This document shows positions 36,886 to 45,579 of a DNA stretch of 64,000 nucleotides, piece after piece. The notes below the pieces were generated by a model. That model searched no databases. It had not been told where the DNA came from and saw nothing but the letters and a program-made list of their open reading frames with translations. The position numbers and the translations under genes are program-made. Source of the stretch: Pseudochrobactrum saccharolyticum (lineage in GTDB: Bacteria > Pseudomonadota > Alphaproteobacteria > Rhizobiales > Rhizobiaceae). Every line of letters begins with the position of its first letter. The first letter of the stretch is position 1. The stretch lies in the NCBI RefSeq assembly GCF_008801715.1, contig NZ_VZPG01000003.1:434001-498000 (forward strand), written 5' to 3'.

Positions 36886-38031
36886 TCAGTAATGCCCCTC
36901 TTCCAGATCGCTTTCCGTCACTTTTCCGCGCAGCACATAATAGACCCAGCTCGTATAGAGCATGATGATCGGCAGCATAATGCCGGTGCTGATCAGCATG
37001 ATGAACAGGGTCAGATGGCTGGATGAGCTGTCCCAAACCGTCAGGCTGGCACTCGGATTCAGCGAGGATGGCAGAATGAACGGGAACATCGCCACACCGA
37101 CCGATGTAATCACACCGAAGATCGACAATTTACCGAACAGCAATGCCACGAGCGGACGCCGTGCCCACAAAAAGAGGATCACCGCGAAAGGCGACAGCAG
37201 GCCAAGTGCAGGTACAGCCCACAGAGCCGGATAACGCAGATAATTGGCAAGCCATGCGCCTTGCTCAACCACTGCGGTTTTAAACAGCGGGTTAGACGGG
37301 CCGTTCGGATCAATCTCACTGGTAATGCGGTAACCCAGACCGGATTTCCAGAGATACAGCCCTGCGGCGACATAAAAGACCACTGTCAGCAATGCAAGAA
37401 GCGTACCGTATTTTTTAGCACGCTCAGCCACAATGCCTGTGGTTTTGACACAGAGCCACACACAACCATGCATGGCCAGCATGATGACCGACATCAGACC
37501 TGCCAGCAGCGCAAACGGGTTAAGCAAGGCAAAGAATGAACCTTCATAGAAGATCATCATATCGTCATTGATACGGAACGGCACGCCGAGCAGCACATTG
37601 CCGACAGCCACACCAAAAATCAGTGACGGCACAAAACCACCGATGAACAATGCCCGGTCCCAATTGTTGCGCCACAGCGCGCTTTCACGCTTGTTGCGGT
37701 ATTTAAAGCCGACCGGCCGCAGGATCAGTGCGAACAAAATGATGAACATCGCCAGATAGAAGCCGGAGAAAGACACCGCGTAAAGCTGCGGCCATGCGGC
37801 AAAAATCGCACCACCGGCCAGAATGAGCCAGACCTGATTGCCTTCCCAGACCGGTTCAATGGTTTCCAGCACCAGTCTGCGTTCCAGATCGGTGCGGGCA
37901 ACAAATGGCAGCATGGTTTCAATACCAAGGTCAAAACCATCCATCGCCGCAAAGCCGATGAGCAGCACACCCAGCAATACCCACCAGATCAGACGTAAGG
38001 TTGAATAATCAAGAAGTTCGGACAAAACCAT
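36886..38031 (-). CDS. cydB: Cytochrome bd quinol oxidase subunit II
   Basis: 381 residues, usual length, with eight to nine membrane helices. The family opening [20 protein letters not shown] and [16 protein letters not shown] is present, as is [20 protein letters not shown], the most conserved CydB segment. It forms the heterodimer with CydA that reduces oxygen to water with quinol electrons, without pumping protons. Its ATG overlaps the cydA stop by one base (TAATG), so the two are translated together. Confidence 0.96.
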   Translation of the reverse strand: MVLSELLDYSTLRLIWWVLLGVLLIGFAAMDGFDLGIETMLPFVARTDLERRLVLETIEPVWEGNQVWLILAGGAIFAAWPQLYAVSFSGFYLAMFIILFALILRPVGFKYRNKRESALWRNNWDRALFIGGFVPSLIFGVAVGNVLLGVPFRINDDMMIFYEGSFFALLNPFALLAGLMSVIMLAMHGCVWLCVKTTGIVAERAKKYGTLLALLTVVFYVAAGLYLWKSGLGYRITSEIDPNGPSNPLFKTAVVEQGAWLANYLRYPALWAVPALGLLSPFAVILFLWARRPLVALLFGKLSIFGVITSVGVAMFPFILPSSLNPSASLTVWDSSSSHLTLFIMLISTGIMLPIIMLYTSWVYYVLRGKVTESDLEEGHY

Positions 38032-39635
38032 TATTTTGCCTCCCCGATTTGTACCGGTTTACTGGGAACAGGTTTCTCAAAGGGTGCGGAAACCGGAGCA
38101 TGATCCGGCTGCGGCCCGTTGCGGATCGCACGGATCATCACGCCCATCTCAATAATGAACAGAACTGTATAGATCAGGATAAATCCGGTCAGCGAGATCA
38201 GCACGGTTACGGGGCTGAGATTGGAAACCGCCACGGCTGTTGGCAGAACCCCTTCAATACTCCATGGCTGACGGCCGAATTCCGCAACCAGCCAGCCCAT
38301 TTCTGCAGCCAGCCAAGGCAGAGGAATAGAGAAGACCGCAACCCAGAGCAGCCAGCGGTGTTTGTCCAGTTTTCTGCGTGCAGACAGGAAAAAGAAGGTA
38401 CCGGTCAGCAACAGGAAATAGAAGCTCAAGCCCACCATCACACGGAAGGCAATGAACAGCGGCAGCACACCTGGAACAGTATCATTGGCGGCAGCCACGA
38501 TCTGCTCATCCGTAGCAGTGCGCGGATCATCAACATATTTCTTCAGCAGCAGACCATAACCCAGACGCTCACCATATTGTTCAAAAGCCTGTTTGGCTTC
38601 TGCCGGTGCCTGCTCGCCCCGTGGCGTCGCTTTGATTGTCTGCAAGGCATCATAGGCCCTGATGCCGTCACGGATGCGATCCTGAGCCTGCAAAACCAGC
38701 TGGTTAATACCCGGAATTTCAATGGTCAGCGAGCGCGTACCGATCAGCCCCATCACATAGGGAATGTGAATGGCATAATGGGTCACACGGTTTTCCTGAT
38801 CCGGCACACCAATCAGCGTGAAGGATGCCGGAGCCGGTTCTGTATCCCACATGGCCTCAATCGCAGCCATTTTCATGCTCTGATGGTCGGATGTCAGATA
38901 GCCGCTTTCATCCCCCAGCACCACAACCGACAAAGCACCGGCCAGACCGAAAGAAGCCGCCACAGTCATCGAGCGTTTGGCAAGTTCCAGATGACGGCCT
39001 TTGAGCATATACCATGCCGAAACACCGAGAATGAAAATGGAAGCTGTGACATAACCGGCAGATACTGTGTGCACGACCTTGGCCTGCGCAACAGGGTTGA
39101 AAACAACGGCAAAGAAGTCCGTGATTTCCATACGCATGGTTTCAGGGTTAAAGCGCGATCCGACCGGATTTTGCATCCAGCCATTGGCAACCAGAATCCA
39201 CAAAGCGGAAATATTGGAGCCGATCGCCATCAGATAGGTCACGGTCAAGTGGCCGATTTTGGACAGGCGATCCCAGCCGAAGAAAAACAGGCCGATAAAG
39301 GTTGCTTCCAGAAAGAAAGCCATCAGCCCTTCGAGCGCCAGCGGCGCACCGAAAATATCCCCGACATAGTGACTGTAATAACTCCAGTTCATACCGAACT
39401 GGAATTCCATCACAACGCCGGTGGCGACACCGGTTACAAAGTTAATACCAAACAATGTACCCCAGAATTTTGTCATTTGCCGCCAGATCAGGCGGCCGGT
39501 CATCACATAGACCGTTTCCATGATCGCCAGCAGAATAGACAGGCCGAGCGTCAAAGGAACAAACAAAAAGTGGTACATGGCGGTGACTGCAAATTGCAGA
39601 CGGGATAGTGAAACAATATCCAGTTCCATCATCAT
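38031..39635 (-). CDS. cydA: Cytochrome bd quinol oxidase subunit I
   Basis: 534 residues. Haem-binding subunit: [21 protein letters not shown] contains the axial histidine (H22 here, H19 in E. coli), and [20 protein letters not shown] and the [21 protein letters not shown] acidic channel follow. The quinol-binding loop is of the long type, with [20 protein letters not shown] and about 60 residues before the next helix. The protein starts with three consecutive ATG codons; any could be used. Upstream, a 534-base gap separates it from cydC, so it probably has its own promoter. Expected to be used at low oxygen. Confidence 0.96.
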   Translation of the reverse strand: MMMELDIVSLSRLQFAVTAMYHFLFVPLTLGLSILLAIMETVYVMTGRLIWRQMTKFWGTLFGINFVTGVATGVVMEFQFGMNWSYYSHYVGDIFGAPLALEGLMAFFLEATFIGLFFFGWDRLSKIGHLTVTYLMAIGSNISALWILVANGWMQNPVGSRFNPETMRMEITDFFAVVFNPVAQAKVVHTVSAGYVTASIFILGVSAWYMLKGRHLELAKRSMTVAASFGLAGALSVVVLGDESGYLTSDHQSMKMAAIEAMWDTEPAPASFTLIGVPDQENRVTHYAIHIPYVMGLIGTRSLTIEIPGINQLVLQAQDRIRDGIRAYDALQTIKATPRGEQAPAEAKQAFEQYGERLGYGLLLKKYVDDPRTATDEQIVAAANDTVPGVLPLFIAFRVMVGLSFYFLLLTGTFFFLSARRKLDKHRWLLWVAVFSIPLPWLAAEMGWLVAEFGRQPWSIEGVLPTAVAVSNLSPVTVLISLTGFILIYTVLFIIEMGVMIRAIRNGPQPDHAPVSAPFEKPVPSKPVQIGEAK

Positions 39636-40169
39636 CCGCCGCGGGGGCGCGGCGCTCCTGTTGTAGCTTAGCGCCGGAAACTATTCGGTATCCGGCAAAC
39701 TATGCTTGAAAACAAAGCTTTTACGCGTCTCTCCGGAAAATAGGGGGCATTCCGGTCAAAATGCGCGTATATCAAACAGTCCGTATGACCGGCATTGTTG
39801 CCGGAAATGTCTGTGAGAAACCTGCAGGGCGGATATGCTCTATCTATTTGCTTTTATTCGTATCTTGTCCGAAAACCGCTTTGCACTTTTCGGGACACGC
39901 TTAAAATAGACCAATTCTAGATTATACTAATTTATAGCATCAGGAAATGCATATCCGTTCCGGCTGGTAATACCGGCCGGTTACAGGGTTCTCACAGTGT
40001 GGGAATGAAAGCGGCGCTTGGGAGAAAACCGCTTTCAAAATCAGATAATGTGATCCGTTTTTGTCAGATCATCCCTCTGATTATGTATAAAAGATCATGC
40101 TTCATAAAGCGGGGCTTCCTTTTCAAAGACATGGCTGTTAACGCGTCCGGCTCCGGACAGGTATTCTTG
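39636..40169. promoter_or_regulatory. cydA upstream region, no gene seen
   Basis: 534 bases holding a partial RIME-like repeat (39837-39903) and otherwise no supported ORF. TGCGCGTATATCAA at 39762-39775 keeps one half of an FNR/FixK site (ATCAA with correct spacing) but the other half is poor, so I do not claim an FNR box. The 67-codon plus-strand frame at 39999-40202 runs into cydC and looks like chance. Confidence 0.5.
39837..39903. repeat. RIME-like repeat, partial copy 2
   Basis: Contains CTATCTATTTG, TTGTCCGAAAACCGCTTTGC and CACTTTTCGGGACACGC. It matches the second half of the copies at 14351 and 52221, but lacks the AGAGCGG palindrome that opens them. Confidence 0.65.
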
Positions 40170-41876
40170 TTAAACCTGACGCAGTGTCTTCAGAATATCT
40201 GAAAATGCCTGCGTTCCTTTCAGTGCTTCTGCCGTCATGCGACCATTGCTCATTACGACAATACGGTCGGCAATCTCAGCTTCACGGCGCAGATGCGTCG
40301 CAATAATCATAGTTCTGCCGTGGCCACCATTCTGACTTGTGGCCTGTGCCAGCCGCTGCAGAATGTCCTGCGCAGTGGCTTTCTCCAGCCCTTCTGTCGG
40401 TTCATCCAGCAGCCAGAGCGGGGTATTGTGCAAAAACAGGCGCGCCAGTGCGAGACGGCGAGCCTGCCCGCCGGACAGACCAAGGCCGCCCTCGCCAAGC
40501 ATTGTTTCCAACTGCTGCGGCATGTCACCTACCGTTTCTGACAGGCCGGCCATTTCCAGTGCCTGCATCAGATCATCGTCCGTTGCCTTTGGCTGAGCAA
40601 GACGCAGATTTTCCGCGAGACTATCCTGAAACAGCTGGGTTTTCTGCGTCAGCAACGTTGCTGCCTCATGACGGATAATACCGGAATCCGCGGTCACCTC
40701 ACCGGCCAGCAAAGCCATGAGCGTCGATTTACCTGTGCCGCTTGTGCCGACAATCGCCAGTTTTTCACCCTTGCGCACGCTCAGACTGATATCCTGCAGC
40801 ACCAGAGGCATCTTGTCCTCATAGCGCATATTGATCTGTTCCAGATAAACAGCCTCATGAGGATCGGCCGGTTGTACAGGCACATAGAAATGCGGCTGGG
40901 TTTCATAACGGTCGCCAACGCGGTGCGCAGCCATCAGCGTGCGGCCAAGTTCCATGGCACCACGGCGTAATGCTGCAAACGGTTCCATCGCACCCAGTGC
41001 CATCAGCAGCGCAAAGGCAGCAACAGCAGGTGAAATAGTGCCAGCCTCTGCAAGCCAGACACCGCCGAGCAAAGCAACACAGAGCAGCAAAGCCGTAGCG
41101 ATACCAAAACCGGCACCGACCGAAATTTCAATCCGGTTGAGCTGATCATCAGCATCGGACAATCTTTTGTCAGCCGCACATATGCTTGCGCTTTGCGCCT
41201 GCAATCGTCCCGCCATCAGCAGATCGGTCTGGCCGGAGACCAGATCAATGCTGCGCGCGCGTACGGCTTCAACAGCTTTGGCACGGCGGCGCATCGGCTT
41301 CATCGCCCAGAGTGCTGCAATCAACGGCAGGCCAAAACCGGCAAGTACCAAAACCGCCACCATTGCCAGCGAGAAAGTGCTATCCATCAGCCAGAAAGCA
41401 AAACCAACCACCAGCATGGTGACAAAAGCCGCACCGGCAGGCACCAGCACGCGCAGATAAAGCGCATCCAGCGCATCAATATCCGCCGTCAGGCGGAACA
41501 GCAGACGGCTCGGACGGCGCAAAAGTTCTTTTGCTGCCTGCGGTGCAGCCCAGCTGCGGAACAATTTCTCGCGCAATGCCGCCAGCACAGCCAGCGTTGC
41601 ATCATGCGTAACCAGACGCTCCGCATAGCGCGACGCAGTGCGCAGAATAGCCAGCAGACGAATACCCGCAGCCGGTGCAAATACGTCGAAAGCCAAAGCT
41701 GTGGCCGTTGCCAGACCGGCAATTGCCGTTGCTGTGATAAACCAGCCGGACAGACCAAGCAGCAGAATACCGCACAAAACAGTCACAGCAGCGAGCAACA
41801 TACCGGCCCATAATTTGCCGCGCTTTTCCGAGAAAAACAGTTTGAGAACAGGTTTCAGAACTGCAAGTTTCTTCAT
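40170..41876 (-). CDS. cydC: CydC, heterodimeric ABC exporter subunit for cytochrome bd assembly
   Basis: 568 residues from the ATG at 41876, which overlaps the cydD stop as ATGA and has GGAGGGCGG before it. The N-terminal half has six membrane helices with YAERLVTHDATLAVLAALRE; the C-terminal half is an ATPase with GTSGTGKST, LSGGQARRLALARLF and LLDEPTEGLE. CydDC exports glutathione and cysteine and binds haem, setting periplasmic redox for bd oxidase assembly. No gene intervenes before cydAB on the same strand. Confidence 0.93.
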   Translation of the reverse strand: MKKLAVLKPVLKLFFSEKRGKLWAGMLLAAVTVLCGILLLGLSGWFITATAIAGLATATALAFDVFAPAAGIRLLAILRTASRYAERLVTHDATLAVLAALREKLFRSWAAPQAAKELLRRPSRLLFRLTADIDALDALYLRVLVPAGAAFVTMLVVGFAFWLMDSTFSLAMVAVLVLAGFGLPLIAALWAMKPMRRRAKAVEAVRARSIDLVSGQTDLLMAGRLQAQSASICAADKRLSDADDQLNRIEISVGAGFGIATALLLCVALLGGVWLAEAGTISPAVAAFALLMALGAMEPFAALRRGAMELGRTLMAAHRVGDRYETQPHFYVPVQPADPHEAVYLEQINMRYEDKMPLVLQDISLSVRKGEKLAIVGTSGTGKSTLMALLAGEVTADSGIIRHEAATLLTQKTQLFQDSLAENLRLAQPKATDDDLMQALEMAGLSETVGDMPQQLETMLGEGGLGLSGGQARRLALARLFLHNTPLWLLDEPTEGLEKATAQDILQRLAQATSQNGGHGRTMIIATHLRREAEIADRIVVMSNGRMTAEALKGTQAFSDILKTLRQV

Positions 41877-43732
41877 TCTGCCGCCCTCCGTGCAGAACAT
41901 ACAGGTGCAGCAGCATTGCCGCTGTCTTCCTGCACATGCAGATTTTCCGCACCGCTCAGCCTGTCAACGCGAATGATGCGTCCCATTTTGCGCGCCAGTT
42001 CTTCATCATGGGTGGCAATAATCAATGTCTTGCCTTGCGCCATAGCCAGAAGACCCTCTGTTGCCTTGAGCGCGGTTTCACTGTCGAGATGGGCAGTCGG
42101 CTCGTCGGCAAAGATAATATCCGCACCGGATTTCAGAGCTGCCCTTGCCAATGCCAGACGCAGGCCTTCACCACCGGAAAGACCGGTGCCGTTTTCACCA
42201 AGATCACTGGCTGCAGCGGCAGAGGCCACATTATCCAGCGCTGCTGTCTTCAATGCAGCCTGCACATCGCTCAGGGCAAAACCTTCACGGCCGAGCGTAA
42301 TATTGGAACGCACAGAACCGGAAAAAATATGCGGCTTCTGGCCGATCCATGAGAATTGCTGACGCAGCGTGTCAGCACTGCTCTGATCGAGCACGGTATC
42401 ATGGATCAGAACATCACCACTGCGTGGTGCGATCAGACCGGCCATCATCGCCAGCAGCGTTGATTTACCGCTACCGCTTGGCCCCAGGAGAGCAACATGC
42501 TCGCCTTGCGCAATCTGCAAGCTAAAGCCGGAGAGCAGATCAGTCTCGTCATCTGCATCATAGCTGAAATCCACATCGCGCAGTGTGACAGCATGGTTTT
42601 TTTCTGTCTCAGCGGGTATCGCATTCGCAGCAACCGCGGTGAGTTTCATACCGCCTGCACTGATATTTTCCAGCGCATCAATCGCGGCTTCACCGGCAGC
42701 GCGGTCATGCCAGACGGCAGAAAGTTCGCGCAGCGGTTCAAAAAATGTCGGCGCCAGCAGCAGGATAAACAGCCCCTGCCCCAATGTCAGCGTTGCGCCC
42801 CACGCGCCGAAATTCAGCTCGCCCAAGAGGTGGAAGCCGATATAAACCGCAACCATCGCCACGCCGAGCGCAGAAAACAGCTCCAGTACCGCTGAGGACA
42901 GGAAAGCAATACGCAACACGATCATGGTTTTATGGCGCAGCGTTTCCGCATTATGGCGCAAGCGCTGTGCGGTCAGGTCAACAGCGTGGAATGTGCGGAT
43001 TGTTGCCAGTCCGCGCAAACGGTCGAGCAGGAAACCATTCATCTGCCCCATTTCCACCAGCTGTTCTTCACTGGCGGCTTTGGCGCGATAACCGATCAGC
43101 GCCATGAAAACCGGAATAAGCGGTGCCGCAACCAGCAAGACCAGTGCCGCAGCCCATGAATACCACAGCACAGCAATGAGAAAGACAATCGGAACGATCA
43201 TAACTTTCATCTGCACCGGCTGGTAACGCGACCAATAAGTCACTACCATTTCGGCCTGTTCGGCGAGAATGCTTGCCGCCTCACCCGATGCCGCACGGTT
43301 GCGATCCAGCGGGGAGCGGTCAGCCAGCGCCTGCACCGATTTTGCACGCAGATCAGACAGTGCCGCGCGCGATGTTTTAAAGGCAATCCGCTCGCCCGCG
43401 CCCTGCAAAATGGTACGCAGCAGGCCAAGCAGAAAAATACCGGCAACGATCGTCAGAAGATTGCTGACTGTCCCGCTGACGGTCAGCTCATTAATCGCAT
43501 AGGCCATCAGGCCCGCCTGCGGCAGCCAGATCAGCGCCGCCAGAACCTGTAACCAGCCGCCTTTGCGTAAATTGGCCGGTTGTGCACGTTTTTTACGGCG
43601 TCGTGCAGACGCCTTTACAGTTCCGGCAGCCTTGTCGCTGCCGGTAACTGTTGCTGCATCAGACATGGATCGTTCCGGCGTTGCCGCCGGAATTTCCGAA
43701 GGGGCAGACGAACCGGATAAAGCTTCACTCAC
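41873..43732 (-). CDS. cydD: CydD, heterodimeric ABC exporter subunit for cytochrome bd assembly
   Basis: 619 residues from the GTG at 43732. The open frame extends 28 codons further into the regulator gene, but AGGAGGG lies five bases before this GTG and nowhere better, so GTG is chosen. An unusual N-terminal tail of about 70 low-complexity residues, rich in Ala, Ser and Arg (ending ARRRKKRAQPANLRKGG), precedes the six-helix membrane domain. The ATPase shows GPSGSGKST, LSGGEGLRLALARAAL and IIFADEPTAHLD. It pairs with CydC. The gene begins 13 bases after the regulator stop. Confidence 0.92.
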   Translation of the reverse strand: MSEALSGSSAPSEIPAATPERSMSDAATVTGSDKAAGTVKASARRRKKRAQPANLRKGGWLQVLAALIWLPQAGLMAYAINELTVSGTVSNLLTIVAGIFLLGLLRTILQGAGERIAFKTSRAALSDLRAKSVQALADRSPLDRNRAASGEAASILAEQAEMVVTYWSRYQPVQMKVMIVPIVFLIAVLWYSWAAALVLLVAAPLIPVFMALIGYRAKAASEEQLVEMGQMNGFLLDRLRGLATIRTFHAVDLTAQRLRHNAETLRHKTMIVLRIAFLSSAVLELFSALGVAMVAVYIGFHLLGELNFGAWGATLTLGQGLFILLLAPTFFEPLRELSAVWHDRAAGEAAIDALENISAGGMKLTAVAANAIPAETEKNHAVTLRDVDFSYDADDETDLLSGFSLQIAQGEHVALLGPSGSGKSTLLAMMAGLIAPRSGDVLIHDTVLDQSSADTLRQQFSWIGQKPHIFSGSVRSNITLGREGFALSDVQAALKTAALDNVASAAAASDLGENGTGLSGGEGLRLALARAALKSGADIIFADEPTAHLDSETALKATEGLLAMAQGKTLIIATHDEELARKMGRIIRVDRLSGAENLHVQEDSGNAAAPVCSARRAAE

Positions 43733-43745
43733 TCCGTCCCTCCTT

Positions 43746-44327
43746 TCACTCTGATTGTCCTTCTTTTTTCTGCGCACGGCTGCGGCCGAGCGAGACGATT
43801 TTGTCCTTGGCTTCAAGGAAACGCGTGACCTTTGACCCCATGCTCAAAAGCATTGTCAGTCGTTCGGTTTCGAGCGATTTCACATCATCATACCAGTTGG
43901 TCAGGCGTTCAATCAGACCATGCATATCGCCCATACGCGCTTGCGCAAATGCATCACTCTCCGTTGTCGGCTTTTCCATGAGAATTTCACGCAACACACT
44001 CAAAGTCGGATCGACTTCGCGTTTTTTGCGTTCTTCCGCCAATGTGCGCAGAATCTGCCAGACATCGCCCGGTGTGGAATAAAAATCGCGACGGTCACCC
44101 GGAATGTGCTTCAGCAAAACAAGGTTCCAACCTTGCAGCTCTCTGATACCCATAGAAACATTCGACCGTGAGACGCCAAGGGCATCCACGATCTGATCGG
44201 CACAGAGCGGGTCTTTAGAAAGATAGAGCAAGGCATAGATCTGCCCGACCGTGCGGTTGATACCCCAGCGGCTGCCCATTTCACCGAAGTGCAGTACAAA
44301 TGATTGTACGATTGGCGACAATTCCAA
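43746..44327 (-). CDS. GbsR/MarR-type regulator linked to cydDC
   Basis: 193 residues from a TTG at 44327. A longer frame from a GTG at 44438 would include a promoter-like sequence and two palindromes, so the short start is preferred; GGGAG lies eight bases before it. The winged HTH reads PLCADQIVDALGVSRSNVSMGIRELQGWNLV, preceded by FGEMGSRWGINRTVGQIYALLYL, the hallmark start of the GbsR group. A basic segment HIPGDRRDFYSTPGDVW follows, and the C-terminal half is helical. Co-directional with cydD 13 bases downstream, so it likely controls cydDC and itself. Effector unknown. Confidence 0.85.
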   Translation of the reverse strand: MELSPIVQSFVLHFGEMGSRWGINRTVGQIYALLYLSKDPLCADQIVDALGVSRSNVSMGIRELQGWNLVLLKHIPGDRRDFYSTPGDVWQILRTLAEERKKREVDPTLSVLREILMEKPTTESDAFAQARMGDMHGLIERLTNWYDDVKSLETERLTMLLSMGSKVTRFLEAKDKIVSLGRSRAQKKEGQSE

Positions 44328-44347
44328 ATCAGTTGCTCCCGTATTTT

Positions 44348-44403
44348 CTGAACTTTCAGAAATTACTGAAATTTCAGATATTATTATTGTTGCTCCTCCG
44401 CAA
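44348..44403 (-). promoter_or_regulatory. Promoter with twin CTGAAMTTTCAG palindromes
   Basis: CTGAAATTTCAG (44366-44377, perfect) and CTGAACTTTCAG (44348-44359, one mismatch) start exactly 18 bases apart, so they lie on nearly the same face of the helix. On the minus strand TTGCGG (44403-44398), 17 bases and TATCTG (44380-44375) form a possible -35/-10 pair, the -10 overlapping the first palindrome. This arrangement suits repression by the regulator encoded just downstream. Confidence 0.6.
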
Positions 44404-44468
44404 CCCGCAAAGCAGGTCTGGACAATAAGTCGCAACACAAATCAGAGAAGAGGCACGTCCAGAAATCG

Positions 44469-44822
44469 CTAATAAAGGTCGTTTGAGGTCGGCAATTGCC
44501 GGCTGTCATCCGTTTTATCGCGATGCATGGTTGCCCGCGTCAATAGCATCAGTGTTACCGGCGTTGTCACAAACACAAAAGCGGTAATTAACAGTTCATG
44601 CAAAACCGGTCGCGATTGCAAGACTGTAAAGAAAATAATTGATGCAATGAGAATGCCGCCGACGCCAAAAGTCGTGCCGAGTGTCGGGGCATGAATCCGT
44701 TCATAGAACTTTTTAAAGCGCAAAAGACCGATCGCACCGATCAGCGTAATCAGTGATCCGCCCAGCAAAAAGACCGAAACCAGAATGGCTGCCCAGAGCG
44801 GCAGTTGCGTTGCATGGTTCAT
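44469..44822 (-). CDS. phaG: Cation/proton antiporter subunit PhaG (MnhG/MrpG)
   Basis: 117 residues with three membrane helices (residues 10-32, 45-65, 72-95). Contains the family pattern GAIGLLRFKKFYERIHAPTLGTT. Small accessory subunit of the multi-subunit Mrp/Pha antiporter. The start overlaps the phaF stop by four bases. Last gene of the operon; a regulator gene in the same direction follows. Confidence 0.92.
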   Translation of the reverse strand: MNHATQLPLWAAILVSVFLLGGSLITLIGAIGLLRFKKFYERIHAPTLGTTFGVGGILIASIIFFTVLQSRPVLHELLITAFVFVTTPVTLMLLTRATMHRDKTDDSRQLPTSNDLY

Positions 44823-45100
44823 TCGATTACCTCGCCGCGCATCAGGAACTTTGCCAGCGCCACGCTGGACACAAAGCCCAGCAGCGCAATCACCAAGGCA
44901 GCTTCAAAATAAATCGATGTGCCGGTACGAATACCGAAGGTGATAAACAACATCATCATCGTCGCATAAAGCGTATCCAGACCCAATATACGGTCCTGCG
45001 CACGCGGCCCTGCGATCAGACGCCATGTTGCACAAAGCAGAGCTGCACCCAGACAAAGCTGGGACAAAAGCAGCGCCCAGGATAAAATCACTGTACTCAT
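44819..45100 (-). CDS. phaF: Cation/proton antiporter subunit PhaF (MnhF/MrpF)
   Basis: 93 residues, three helices. The central GPRAQDRILGLDTLYATMMML matches the MrpF signature, in which an aspartate sits at the membrane interface. ATGA overlaps join it to phaE upstream and phaG downstream. Confidence 0.92.
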   Translation of the reverse strand: MSTVILSWALLLSQLCLGAALLCATWRLIAGPRAQDRILGLDTLYATMMMLFITFGIRTGTSIYFEAALVIALLGFVSSVALAKFLMRGEVIE

Positions 45101-45579
45101 GTGAAAATCTCCATCAGCAGGCGTTCATAATGCTGTTTTATCACGGTGCGGAACTCATCTTCTCCGTCTTTATCGAGAATATGAATCAGCAAAACACCCG
45201 TTACGGGATTAAAATTTGCCCATGCCGTACCAGGCGTTGAGGTCACGATACAGGCCAGAATGCCGAGCGGCAAACGTCCGCGCAATTGCAGGCTGATGGT
45301 CACAAATCCTGCCTGACGCTCTGGCCGGTCAAAAAGAATGATTTTGATGACCGCAATATTTGACCAGAAAATATCGGCAACAACGCGGAAAAACAGTTCG
45401 ATAATTGCCCGTACCGAGCGAACCCGCACCGGTTCCGGATCCAGCGAGGTAAAAGCCAGACCTGCGCCCAATGCAATGAAAAAGCCCAAAATCGTATGAC
45501 CGGGTGTGAAGCCGTTGAGCAGCAGCCACATGATCCAGAAGCTCAGCGACAAAACGGGATGCGGAAACAATGCTCTCAT
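45097..45579 (-). CDS. phaE: Cation/proton antiporter subunit PhaE (MnhE/MrpE)
   Basis: 160 residues. Two N-terminal helices are followed by a soluble part with DIFWSNIAVIKIILFDRPERQAGFV and TSTPGTAWANFNP, the conserved MrpE motifs that sit near the core subunits. It ends in HYERLLMEIFT. Overlaps phaD and phaF by four bases each. Confidence 0.92.
   Translation of the reverse strand: MRALFPHPVLSLSFWIMWLLLNGFTPGHTILGFFIALGAGLAFTSLDPEPVRVRSVRAIIELFFRVVADIFWSNIAVIKIILFDRPERQAGFVTISLQLRGRLPLGILACIVTSTPGTAWANFNPVTGVLLIHILDKDGEDEFRTVIKQHYERLLMEIFT

Noticed and set aside
38001-39608. 535-codon plus-strand frame opposite cydA
   Set aside because: Antisense shadow of cydA with low-complexity Gln/His/Arg composition and no recognisable domain.
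39762-39775. FNR/FixK box before cydA
   Set aside because: Only one half-site (ATCAA) matches; the other half (TGCGC) does not.
39999-40202. 67-codon plus-strand ORF in the cydC-cydA gap
   Set aside because: No ribosome site, no family resemblance, and it runs into the end of cydC on the opposite strand.
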